From Jatrophihabitans endophyticus (lineage in GTDB: Bacteria > Actinomycetota > Actinomycetes > Mycobacteriales > Jatrophihabitantaceae), in the NCBI RefSeq assembly GCF_900129455.1, contig NZ_FQVU01000003.1:124001-188000 (forward strand): 64,000 bases of DNA. Direction: 5' to 3'. The number at the start of each line of letters is the position of its first letter. Position 1 is the stretch's first letter. Of this stretch, positions 29,031-36,133 are shown piece after piece. A program made the translations under genes and the position numbers. The notes beneath the pieces were generated by a model that searched no databases, was not told where the DNA came from, and was given only the letters and a program-made list of their open reading frames with translations.

Positions 29031-29193
29031 CGGCGACATCACGCCCAGCGGGTCGGAGGTCCCGACTTGCTTGCGGTGGAGCGAGGCGGCTCTTACGGTT
29101 CGTGTCACACGATGGTCGGGTCGTCGCGGACGATCCGATGCTGGTGCGACGCGGATAGGTGGGCCGGCGGGCGCGTAGGGAGCGGTGGCAGGG

Positions 29194-30195
29194 ATGGCCG
29201 AGAGCCCCGGGCGGTACGACGTGCCGCCCCCCGGTGCGATCGCGTGGTTGGACGTCTCCGCCGAGAACCCCGACACCTGGAGCGGCCGATTGCGGACCGG
29301 GCCGCTCGGCCTGCAGATCGCCCCGATGCGCAACGCGCGGGCCGCGTACTTCTTCAAGGGCGCCCGGCTGCGCGGCACCCGCTGCGTGTGGTCGGCGTCG
29401 ACGGTCAGCAGCACCGAGCTGTACCGACCGGCGCGGGCGGCGGTGCCGGCCCCGTTCGACAGCAACGTGCAGTTGCTGGCCCGTATCGACGCCGAGGGCA
29501 GCGTGTTCGATCCCGCCGGCCCGGCGCCCGCCGCGCTGCGCGTCCACGACCCGGCCGACGAGATCACCGAGCAGTTCGCCGGCAACGGTCACCTGTTCAC
29601 GCTGAGCGTCCCGCACGCGGTCATCGGTCTCGAGGCCCCGGCGATCAAGGCCATGGCCGATCGCACCTACGGCCTCTCGCCCTTCCAGCAGCAGCTGCTG
29701 CGCTCGGCGGCGGGGCTGCTCGTCGCCGGTGGGGAGGAGTTCGAGTCGGCGGCCAGCCTCGTCGGTGTCGACCGCTACCTCGCCGGGCTGGCGGGGCTGC
29801 TGCTGCGCACGGCGGTGTCGCGCCCCGGCCCCGACCTCGCGCACGTCGAGAGCATCCGGCTGCGGACGGACGCGATCATCTTCGAGCAGGCGGCCGATCC
29901 CGAGCTCACGCCGGCGATCATCGCGGCGCAGCTGAACATCTCGCTGCGCCAGCTCTACCGCGCCTTCACCGGCACCGAGAGCCCCGCGTCGCGCATCCGC
30001 CGGCGCCGTCTGGAGCGGGCGGCCGAGATCCTCGCGGCGCGTTCCGGGCCCGGCCACGTCGAGCGGGTCGCCGTCGAGTGCGGGTTCGCCTCGGCCGAGT
30101 ACTTCTCCCGCGCCTTCCGTCGCGAGTTCGGGCTCAGTCCGCGTGCCTACCGTTCGGCACATCGGGACAGCGCCGGGGCGCGCACGCCCGGCTGA
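29194..30195 (+). CDS. AraC-family transcriptional regulator
   Basis: About 333 residues. The C-terminal 100 form the double helix-turn-helix: PAIIAAQLNISLRQLYRAFTG for the first and VERVAVECGFASAEYFSRAFRREFGLSPRAYR for the second. The N-terminal part matches the AraC-binding-like domain of the NphR/FeaR group, whose ligand cannot be inferred. ATG 29194 is eleven bases after GGGAG; GTG 29185 is closer than normal to that motif. No target operon is obvious; the 163-bp upstream gap holds no clear palindrome. Confidence 0.88.
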   Translation: MAESPGRYDVPPPGAIAWLDVSAENPDTWSGRLRTGPLGLQIAPMRNARAAYFFKGARLRGTRCVWSASTVSSTELYRPARAAVPAPFDSNVQLLARIDAEGSVFDPAGPAPAALRVHDPADEITEQFAGNGHLFTLSVPHAVIGLEAPAIKAMADRTYGLSPFQQQLLRSAAGLLVAGGEEFESAASLVGVDRYLAGLAGLLLRTAVSRPGPDLAHVESIRLRTDAIIFEQAADPELTPAIIAAQLNISLRQLYRAFTGTESPASRIRRRRLERAAEILAARSGPGHVERVAVECGFASAEYFSRAFRREFGLSPRAYRSAHRDSAGARTPG

Positions 30196-30198
30196 CCC

Positions 30199-31110
30199 TC
30201 ACTCGCCGCGCTGCTGGGCCCGCTCGGCCCGGTCGAGGGCCGAGCGCGCCTCCCGCCGGGCGCTGCGGGCGTCGCGGACCTCGCGGCGGGCGGCGTCCTG
30301 GCGGGTCTTGGCCTCGTCGAGCTCGCGCTGCAGCGCGGCGAGCTCGTCACCGAGCTCGCGGATCCGCTCGGCGGCCCGCCGCTCGGTCGCTGCCGCCTCG
30401 TCGTGACGTCGGTCGGCGTCGTCGAAGGCCGTGCGGGCCGCGTCGACGCGGCGGGCGAGGCGGCGCCGGGCCGCAGGCTTCGGCGGGGCCGGCGCGGCGG
30501 GTGCCCTCGTGCCGGCCGGTGGTTCCGGCGCCGTCGCGCGCTCCGTCGGCGCGGTGCGGCGGTCGGACGCGCGGGCACCCGCCTTCCTCGGCCGGTGACC
30601 GTCACCCGCGACGAGGGTGAGCCCCGGGCCGGGGGCGACACCGAAGCCGGAGAACCGCTCGGGACGGAGCAACCGTCCCAGTCGGCCGGCGACGTCCGGA
30701 TCGGCGACGGCGGCGTCGAAGGTGGCTGAGACCTCGTCGTGCAGCGCGGCGGGTGGGTCGGGCCGGCCGACGTGGGCGAGCGCGGCCCGGGTGACCTCGG
30801 CGACGAGCGCGCGGCGCCGGGTCGAGAGCTCCCGGAGCCGGTCGGCGTCGAGATCCTGCTGCGCGCGGCGCATGGTGTCGCCCAGCTCGGTCAGCTGTGC
30901 GACCACGCCGCGCTCGTGCAGCGCGTAGCGGTTCACGACGGACGCGGCGACCGTCGGCTTGCGCAGCGCGGCCACGGCCTTGGCCGTCGCGGCGTCGCCC
31001 GCAGCCTTGGCCTCTCTCGCGAGGTCGCCGCGCACGGCGGTGAAGTCGTCCACCGGCGCGGCGTACAGCCGGTCGGCCGCCGCGGCCACCGCGTCGCTCT
31101 CGTCGGGCAT
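30199..31110 (-). CDS. Conserved coiled-coil protein of unknown function
   Basis: A 303-residue protein. The first 150 residues are helical (ADRLYAAPVDDFTAVRGDLAREAKAAGD...). A Pro/Ala-rich linker with two or more charge clusters follows, and the last 100 residues form a heptad-like coiled coil rich in Arg, Glu and Ala (ERIRELGDELAALQRELDEAK). No enzyme motif is visible. Its first 54 codons or so are duplicated, slightly diverged and broken, beside the tRNA at 35146-35321, which marks it as the chromosomal flank of the island. Confidence 0.85.
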   Translation of the reverse strand: MPDESDAVAAAADRLYAAPVDDFTAVRGDLAREAKAAGDAATAKAVAALRKPTVAASVVNRYALHERGVVAQLTELGDTMRRAQQDLDADRLRELSTRRRALVAEVTRAALAHVGRPDPPAALHDEVSATFDAAVADPDVAGRLGRLLRPERFSGFGVAPGPGLTLVAGDGHRPRKAGARASDRRTAPTERATAPEPPAGTRAPAAPAPPKPAARRRLARRVDAARTAFDDADRRHDEAAATERRAAERIRELGDELAALQRELDEAKTRQDAARREVRDARSARREARSALDRAERAQQRGE

Positions 31111-31246
31111 GCCGGTCCTCTCGTCGGGACGTTCGCGGTGCGTTCGTCCTCGGCACCGGCTCGTCCTCGGTAACGGCCCGTCCGGTCACCAACCTAGGTG
31201 CGCGATCGGGACCGGAGAGTGCAGTCGCCGACGTGGACCGTGTTCT

Positions 31247-31299
31247 CCGGTTGTCACACGGCCCGTATACGGCCCGTATTCGGGCCGTGTGACAACCGG
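31247..31299. repeat. Perfect 19-bp inverted repeat beside the left attachment site
   Basis: The arms 31247-31265 and 31281-31299 are perfectly complementary (they begin CCGGTTGTCACACGG). The 15-base loop contains another copy of CGGCCCGTAT. It lies between the start of the coiled-coil gene and the tRNA-like repeat at 31344. No U-run follows on either strand, so it may bind a protein rather than stop transcription. The 31111-31670 gap otherwise holds only the attachment repeat. Confidence 0.85.
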
Positions 31300-31343
31300 G
31301 GAGAGGGACCCGTGGGCCGGCCGGGCGGCGGTGGACGTGTAGT

Positions 31344-31374
31344 GCGGGTGGGGCTCGAACCCGCGACCCAGGGA
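31344..31374 (-). repeat. Attachment-site repeat (copy of the tRNA 3' end)
   Basis: 31 bp match 35406-35436 inside the tRNA gene with a single mismatch (31363 versus 35425). The match covers part of the anticodon stem, the variable loop, the T-arm and part of the acceptor stem. The sequence next to it does not continue as a tRNA, so this is the far attachment site left by integration. Confidence 0.88.
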
Positions 31375-31670
31375 ACATAAGATCTCTGAGCCTGGCCGCT
31401 GTGCGCAGCCTCGTAGTTGCGGGTTTCGAAGGCCCTTGGGCTGATGACATGTCGCCGGCTACCTGGGTCAATCCAGCGCGCGTACCCGGCAGCGTGTCGC
31501 ACTGCCGTGCTAGCTTTCGAGTGCGCCACCGGCGAGTAGCGGGACGTCCTCCGTGGAACGAGGACCAGCCCGTGTGACTCGGGTGTTTGGTCCCGCCAGC
31601 GAACCAATGGAACCGGTTATTCGGTTCTTAGCCTCCGCGCATTCGTATCGTCGAATGCCCGGAGTTCCTC

Positions 31671-31958
31671 GTGGCTGGCCGTACCCGTGAAGACGTTGTT
31701 CTGTGTGCCCGTATCGCTGCAGCCGAGCGGTGGGCTCGTGAGCGTGACCGCACCGCTGTAACCGCGCCGGCTCGAGCCGCAGTGTGGTCTAACTTCCTTC
31801 AGCAGGTTGACCCTGACAAAGTCCTCGACCAGGACGAGCGTGAACGTCGCGCCGATCAGCTTCGCCGTGCACATCTCCTACGTGTCGCTGCCGTTGCTCG
31901 GCGACTTCGTTCGGGCGGGGCGGGGTCAGGAATGGGACGGAACCGCCAACGAGCATAG
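31671..31958 (+). CDS. Small basic protein typical of actinomycete mobile elements
   Basis: A 95-residue frame from GTG 31671 with CCGGAG upstream. The segment AAAERWARERDRTAVTAPARAA followed by VDPDKVLDQDERERRADQLRRAHLLRVA matches a small conserved protein often seen in actinobacterial genomic islands, recalled from memory. It is helical and highly charged, with no enzyme motif. The far C-terminus is less typical and may be affected by decay. It lies upstream of the broken replication gene. Confidence 0.55.
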   Translation: MAGRTREDVVLCARIAAAERWARERDRTAVTAPARAAVWSNFLQQVDPDKVLDQDERERRADQLRRAHLLRVAAVARRLRSGGAGSGMGRNRQRA

Positions 31959-32009
31959 TGTCGGTGCGGCGGACGACTGCAGCGCCTTCGCCCTCTGTTC
32001 GGACGTCCG

Positions 32010-32880
32010 CGAGCTGGAGTGGACTGCAACAGCCCCCGTGCCGTGGTGTGCGACCGCGGCTGCCACCGGTACGACTGCTGCGGAGCGCCTCACGTTGCCG
32101 ACCGTGCTCGGCTCGTCACCGGCGACGAGTTAGAGCAATTGCTCTGTCAGGCGCGTCTATAGCCGGCGAGCGGTCCTACTTCGTCACGCTCGCTCCAGTC
32201 GGCGATCGCGTCCATTGCCAGCGACCCGGTTGCGACTGTGCACCACATTGCGGTCACAAGCTCTGCTCCTGCACACGCGAGGATGGGCCGGACTTAGCTG
32301 ACTGGAATGCCTCGCACGGCAAGCGTTGGAATCACTTCATCACGCTGCTGCGTCGTAAGCGCCTGATGCGCAGTACATTTGCGTGTGCGAGATTCAGGAC
32401 GGCCAACGTCGCACTGACGGCGTTGGTCGCCTCGGGCTGCACGATCACGTGATCATTCGGACTCGCTACGCCTTGGACGAGAAGCAGATTCGCCGCCTCG
32501 TGATCCAAGCGGGTGACGGCCATTCCGTCTCGATGGACGACATGGAACCGGGGTCGCGTCGTGAAGCGTCTTACGTCTCGAAGTACGTTATTAAGTCTGC
32601 GGACGCCCGCTGGCAGGTGCCCTGGCGTGCTGACGTCGTCGACATCGAGAGCGGCGGCGAGGTCACGCGCGAGTTGGTCAAGGCGAGGTATCGGACCTGG
32701 TCGGCATTGCGGAACTGGGGATTGACGATGGCGCAGCTTCGCGCGGAAGCAGCGGTGTGGGCGGTGGCGCAGCCGGCCCAGCACGACGCCTCGAACGACC
32801 GAGCGGTCGTGGTAGAGCTGGAAGCGTTTGGCACCGCTGTGCTGATCAATGCCGATGAGTCGCCTCCGTTGCCCTCATAG
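32010..32880 (+). pseudogene. Frameshifted replication initiator (RepSA-like, HUH type)
   Basis: Parts of one protein occur in all three frames. Frame from 32028: a cysteine-rich segment VVCDRGCHRYDCCGAPHVADR. Frame through about 32145-32380: FVTLAP, a second Cys-rich stretch CDCAPHCGHKLCSC and WNASHGKRWNHF. Frame from 32383: LHDHVIIRT, the His-x-His of HUH nucleases, then ASYVSKYVIKSAD with the Tyr region, then WRADVVD and YRTWSALRNWG. This order matches rolling-circle replication initiators of Streptomyces-type plasmids and AICEs. At least two frameshifts, near 32140-32165 and near 32380, mean it cannot make a whole protein. Confidence 0.75.
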
Positions 32881-33187
32881 GCGCAACGCCGCACGACCGA
32901 CGGCCCTCGTCAAGAAAAGGCGACCCGGTCGTCAGTCTGCATGCGCTGGAACGAGTGCAGGACCCTTGACGAGGTCCAGAGAACGTGCGACTCCATCGTG
33001 TCGAGGGCAACGGGGGCACCACAGACCGACCGAAGCCGCGTAGCGGCCGCTGAGCCGAGTGGATGCCGCCGCAAGCGGAGCGGGCGGCACCGTACGGACT
33101 GGCGAGCGCACAGCGTCGCGGCCGCGCAGCGGCCGCTCTTGATCTCCTCTACGCCAAACTCCACACTGCGTTGTTTCAAGCTAGGGC

Positions 33188-33224
33188 TAGGATCCGTGGC
33201 ACACTCGATACGCCAGCCGGAGGG
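33188..33224 (+). promoter_or_regulatory. Putative promoter and ribosome-binding site of the ATPase gene
   Basis: TAGGAT at 33188-33193 is a plausible -10 box, putting the start of transcription near 33200. GGAGGG at 33219-33224 lies ten bases before GTG 33235. The -35 region is poor. The 32881-33234 gap otherwise shows only GC-rich palindromic stretches with two GCGGCCGC sites and no gene. Confidence 0.45.
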
Positions 33225-33234
33225 TGATGCAGCC

Positions 33235-34809
33235 GTGCGAGAACCGGGTTTGGGTCAGCTGTATTTCGGAATGGCCGCGGCGGAGAACGAGGTCGCCGAC
33301 AATCCCGACCGCTTCCTAGCGACCTACCAGGACCGCTGGTCACTTATGCCCGCAGTGGAGCAACATAAACGCTTTCTCATCTTGGGTCCGAAGGGTACCG
33401 GGAAGAGCGCCGCTGCCCATTACATCCGGCTCGCATGGGTCAATCGCTTTGGTGCCGAGAGCGTCTTTCCGACGTTCGTTGATTTCGACGAATTGAACCG
33501 CACTCAATCACCGCTCGCTAGCATGGATAAGCACCTCGTTGGTGACGTGACGGCCCTTACGGACGCTGCGTGGCGTCTATTCATCGGCGTGCGCCTTCTC
33601 GACTCACTACTTCGGGATCAAGCGTGTTATTTGAATCGGGATCCGCAGGTGTCGGGTCTTGTGGAGCAGCTGCGCGTGGCGGGCCTAGCCTCCGACGACT
33701 TCCCTCAGGTCCTGCGTCGGGTTCGAGAAAGGAAAGGCGGCTTTGCGTTACCCGGCAATTTGCTAAGCGGGTCGGCCGGGTCGCAGCAAAGTGATCAAGT
33801 GCCTGTCAATCAGCTTGGGGACGCTCTGCTGCGCTTAGTTATCGACGCTCGCACGTCAAATCGACACATCCTTGCAATTGATGGACTGGATAAAGCAATT
33901 GGAGACAATCCCGCTTACTGGCAGACGCTTGCGGCGCTGGTGCGAGTCGCGGACAGTCTTACCCGAGACCTCCGGAGCGCAGGCGCGGAGCACGTCTTCG
34001 TTCTCGTTATGTGCCGAAGCGATGTGTTTCGCCGTGTGCGATTTTCCGACGCCGCCAAGATTTCCGCGGACGGCGGGGTGCATATGGACTGGGGGGCCGA
34101 GGCGGAGGACCCAGCAGATATGCGCCTGTGGGACTACATCGCGGATAAGGCGCAGACTTCTAAAGACGAACTGCTCGCGTACCTCCCACGTGCGGTTCGC
34201 GTCGGCGTTCGCCAGAGAGTTGAAATAAGAGGCTATTTGCAGCAGTTTACGCGGTACACGCCGCGCGACATGACGCTTCTTTTTACCACGCTGCAGGAGG
34301 TGCGCCCGGAGGGGCACTTTACGAACAGTCAGGTTCGGAGGGCTGTGGACAACTTTTCGACGCGTCATCTTTTGACGGAAATAATGTCCGAAGCCACAGG
34401 GCTGCTTCCTGAATCGATGATTGACCGCTTTGAGGCAATTCTCAGCGGCCTTCCTCAACGGATCTTTTCGCGCTCTGAACTGGAAGAAGCGCTTAGTGAT
34501 TCTGGTTTTACAGCCCAGAGTGATGTAGATCGGTTCGGCGAGTATGCGTTTCTCCAGGGCGCAATAGGTAATTATCGGCCGGGTGCGGGTTACGTGCAGT
34601 TCTATCATCGACGCGATGCCTATAAATGGCAAAAACAGGGCCCCTGGATCATGAACACTGGGCTCGTGTACGCCTTCAACATTCCTTGGACAAACACACT
34701 AGACCGGCGAAGCAATCCCTCAACGCCTGCGTCGGGTCATGGCGGTGTCGACTCAACGACGCCTGCGCGAACGCCGCGGAAGCGCACGCGCCGCGGAAGG
34801 CCGTCGTAA
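33235..34809 (+). CDS. P-loop ATPase, Sll1717-like family (probable defence-type cargo)
   Basis: About 524 residues from GTG 33235; a GTG at 33196 is possible but lacks a binding site. The N-terminus carries FGMAAAENE, resembling the FGxxxAExE-type entry motif of Sll1717-type ATPases. Walker A is GPKGTGKS (51-58), Walker B ILAIDGLD (212-219) and a sensor-like VLVMCRSDVF (256-265). A helical region follows, with YTPRDMTLLFTTLQEV and a C-terminal domain ending in a basic Arg/Lys/Thr-rich tail. No nuclease motif is visible. It is the only intact sizeable gene in the island and clearly lower in GC than the chromosome. Genes of this type are often found near phage-defence genes; defence here is inference. 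Its effector activity is unknown. Confidence 0.8.
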   Translation: MREPGLGQLYFGMAAAENEVADNPDRFLATYQDRWSLMPAVEQHKRFLILGPKGTGKSAAAHYIRLAWVNRFGAESVFPTFVDFDELNRTQSPLASMDKHLVGDVTALTDAAWRLFIGVRLLDSLLRDQACYLNRDPQVSGLVEQLRVAGLASDDFPQVLRRVRERKGGFALPGNLLSGSAGSQQSDQVPVNQLGDALLRLVIDARTSNRHILAIDGLDKAIGDNPAYWQTLAALVRVADSLTRDLRSAGAEHVFVLVMCRSDVFRRVRFSDAAKISADGGVHMDWGAEAEDPADMRLWDYIADKAQTSKDELLAYLPRAVRVGVRQRVEIRGYLQQFTRYTPRDMTLLFTTLQEVRPEGHFTNSQVRRAVDNFSTRHLLTEIMSEATGLLPESMIDRFEAILSGLPQRIFSRSELEEALSDSGFTAQSDVDRFGEYAFLQGAIGNYRPGAGYVQFYHRRDAYKWQKQGPWIMNTGLVYAFNIPWTNTLDRRSNPSTPASGHGGVDSTTPARTPRKRTRRGRPS

Positions 34810-34822
34810 GCCCCGGACCTCT

Positions 34823-35145
34823 TCATAAGCGGTCGCCCGGCGACATGCGACGGCGGGCGTCGCAGGCTCGTTCGTCCGCGGCGCTGGCGGCGCATGGGCC
34901 GACCATCTCTCGGGGTACGCCGGCCTGCAAGGGCGCATCAGTCTGTTCCCTGACTGCCTCTCGCCAACCAGTCGTGCGCGAAGGTGTTGCGAATTGATGT
35001 AGGTGGATGTGCGGGATGCCGGCGTCGGTGCAACGCCGCTCGATCATCTGACGAATGCCGTTGTCGGTGAGCGCGGCGAACTTGCCGAGCCAGTAGCGGG
35101 GGTTGCTCACGTGCTGATGTTTGACGCGGAACCGGTGGTGGCGCC
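34823..35145 (-). pseudogene. Tyrosine recombinase (integrase) C-terminal remnant
   Basis: Read leftwards, one frame gives RYWLGKFAALTDNGIRQMIERRCTDAG and HIHLHQF. A second frame continues with RNTFAHDWLARGSQGTD, then the first resumes with REMVGPCAASAADERACDARRRMSPGDRL. Together these are the C-terminal catalytic part of a tyrosine recombinase, with the HxxR box split by a frameshift. The place where relatives have MVGRYAAS with the nucleophilic Tyr reads MVGPCAAS, so the active site is lost as well. The N-terminal two thirds are absent and replaced by a fragment of the neighbouring chromosomal gene. Confidence 0.8.
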
Positions 35146-35321
35146 GCAGCGCGGCGACGGCCTTGGCCGTCGCGGCGTCGCGGCGTCGCGGCGTCGCCCG
35201 CAGCCTTGGCCTCTTTCGCGAGGTCGCCGCGCACGGCGGTGAAGTCGTCCACCGGCGCGGCGTACAGCCGGTCGGCCGCCGCGGCCACCGCGTCGCTCTC
35301 GTCGGGCATGCCGGTTCTCTC
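35146..35321 (-). pseudogene. Duplicated 5' fragment of the coiled-coil gene
   Basis: 176 bp match the start of the gene at 30199-31110 (30963-31122), including its ATG (35309 here, 31110 there). The encoded MPDESDAVAAAADRLYAAP is identical. Differences include an Arg-to-Lys change and two extra tandem copies of the 8-mer GCGGCGTC (net +16 bp) that break the frame. The match stops exactly where the integrase remnant begins, giving a gene-integrase fusion junction at 35145/35146. Confidence 0.9.
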
Positions 35322-35342
35322 ACCCACCCGTCCCCGCGTAAC

Positions 35343-35394
35343 CGGTTCGACCTGCATCACCGCGGTCTCGGCCACGCCGGTGCAGGTCGAACCG
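35343..35394. repeat. 14-bp inverted repeat beside the tRNA
   Basis: The perfect arms CGGTTCGACCTGCA (35343-35356) and TGCAGGTCGAACCG (35381-35394) enclose a 24-base loop. It lies 8 bp beyond the tRNA 3' end and so may end the tRNA transcript. A different inverted repeat holds the same relative place at the other attachment site (31247-31299). Confidence 0.8.
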
Positions 35395-35401
35395 CAGCGC
35401 G

Positions 35402-35475
35402 TGGGGCGGGTGGGGCTCGAACCCACGACCCAGGGATTATGAGTCCCCTGCTCTGACCTGCTGAGCTACCGCCCC
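35402..35475 (-). tRNA. tRNA with anticodon CAT (elongator Met most likely; Ile2 possible)
   Basis: A full cloverleaf on the minus strand: acceptor GGGGCGG (5' end at 35475) pairs with CCGCCCC, the D-arm is TAGCTCAGCAGGTCAGAGC, the anticodon loop CTCATAA reads CAT at 35441-35439, and the T-arm contains GGGTTCGAGCCC. The discriminator is A, and CCA is not encoded. No formylation-type initiator features are seen. Its 3' end is the attachment core of the island. It starts eight bases after the lutC stop codon. Confidence 0.93.
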
Positions 35476-35482
35476 GGCCGGA

Positions 35483-36133
35483 TCAAGCTATCGCAGCGGC
35501 CGGGACGAGGACGACGTCGAGCGTGCGGGGGCCGTGGACGCCCTCGACGCGTTGCAGCTCGATGTCGCTGGTGGCGCTGGGGCCGCTGATCCACGTGAGC
35601 GGACGGGTGGGGTCGAGCGCCGCCACGGCGTCGGGGACGCCGGGGACGATCTGGTCGGCGCGGACGACGACGAGGTGGTAGTCGGGGACGAGGGTGAGCG
35701 CACGCGGGCCCATGCCCGGTCCGGCGTCCAACACGATGGTGCCGGTCTCGGCGACGGCGACGCGGCAGGTGGTCAGCACGGCGCCGACGGTGTCGAGGAC
35801 GTCGGTGCCGGCCGGCTCGCGCACGACCTCGACCGCGGTGTCGGTCGCGCCGCCGGCGCCGGGGACGAACGCCTCCGGGAAGCCGTCGGGCACGACGACG
35901 CGGGTGATGCCGCGCGTCGCGAGCACCGCCGCGACGGCCGCCGCGGGATCGACGTGCGGGTCGGCACGGTGGACGGTCGCGCGGTAGTCGGTGACGCGCT
36001 CGACGAACAGCTCGAGCGCCGGTCCGCCCTCGGTCGCGCCGGCACCGCGGTAGTCGCGGACGACGGGCGGGGGATCGGGTCGGTCGGTCAGCGCGGCGCG
36101 GATGCGGCCGAGGACCTCGTCGCGCGCGGTCAC
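35483..36133 (-). CDS. lutC: LUD-domain lactate utilisation protein C
   Basis: A 216-residue LUD-domain protein starting at a GTG that overlaps the lutB stop (GTGA). It has the family order VTDYRATVHR, ITRVVVPDGFPE, CRVAVAETGTIVLDAGPGMGPRALTLVPDYHLVVV and SATSDIELQRVEGVHGPRTLDVVLV. In Bacillus, LutABC oxidise L-lactate to pyruvate; LutC is the non-cysteine partner. It is the last protein gene of the thiolase-lutA-lutB-lutC operon, eight bases before the tRNA. Confidence 0.93.
   Translation of the reverse strand: MTARDEVLGRIRAALTDRPDPPPVVRDYRGAGATEGGPALELFVERVTDYRATVHRADPHVDPAAAVAAVLATRGITRVVVPDGFPEAFVPGAGGATDTAVEVVREPAGTDVLDTVGAVLTTCRVAVAETGTIVLDAGPGMGPRALTLVPDYHLVVVRADQIVPGVPDAVAALDPTRPLTWISGPSATSDIELQRVEGVHGPRTLDVVLVPAAAIA

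Larger units (their letters stand above)
31344..35436. mobile_element. Degraded integrative island at a tRNA(CAT) gene
   Basis: About 4.1 kb lies between a copy of the tRNA 3' end (31344-31374) and the intact tRNA (attachment core 35406-35436). It holds a small plasmid/ICE-type protein, a frameshifted replication initiator, one intact ATPase, a frameshifted tyrosine recombinase and a duplicated chromosomal gene fragment. Base composition is visibly lower in GC than the flanks: 31 of 60 bases are G or C at 34201-34260. This is the design of a small actinomycete integrative element (AICE-like) that has lost its mobility genes. Confidence 0.85.

Noticed and set aside
31344-31410. A second tRNA gene
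   Set aside because: Only the 3' 31 bp match; the D-arm, the 5' acceptor strand and a foldable anticodon loop are missing.
31617-31874. Minus-strand frame of 85 codons in the island
   Set aside because: It is antisense to the better-supported small basic protein and has no ribosome-binding site or motif.
33094-33104. Further copy of the CGACTGGCGAC repeat (GGACTGGCGAG)
   Set aside because: A single imperfect unit without partners at 19-20 bp; chance match.
33040-33140. Origin or resolution site from repeated GCGGCCGC palindromes
   Set aside because: Only two short copies, unremarkable in GC-rich DNA, with no iterons or AT-rich stretch.
33856-34632. 258-codon minus-strand frame inside the ATPase gene
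   Set aside because: It overlaps the region encoding Walker B and the sensor motif on the plus strand; no domain and no start context.
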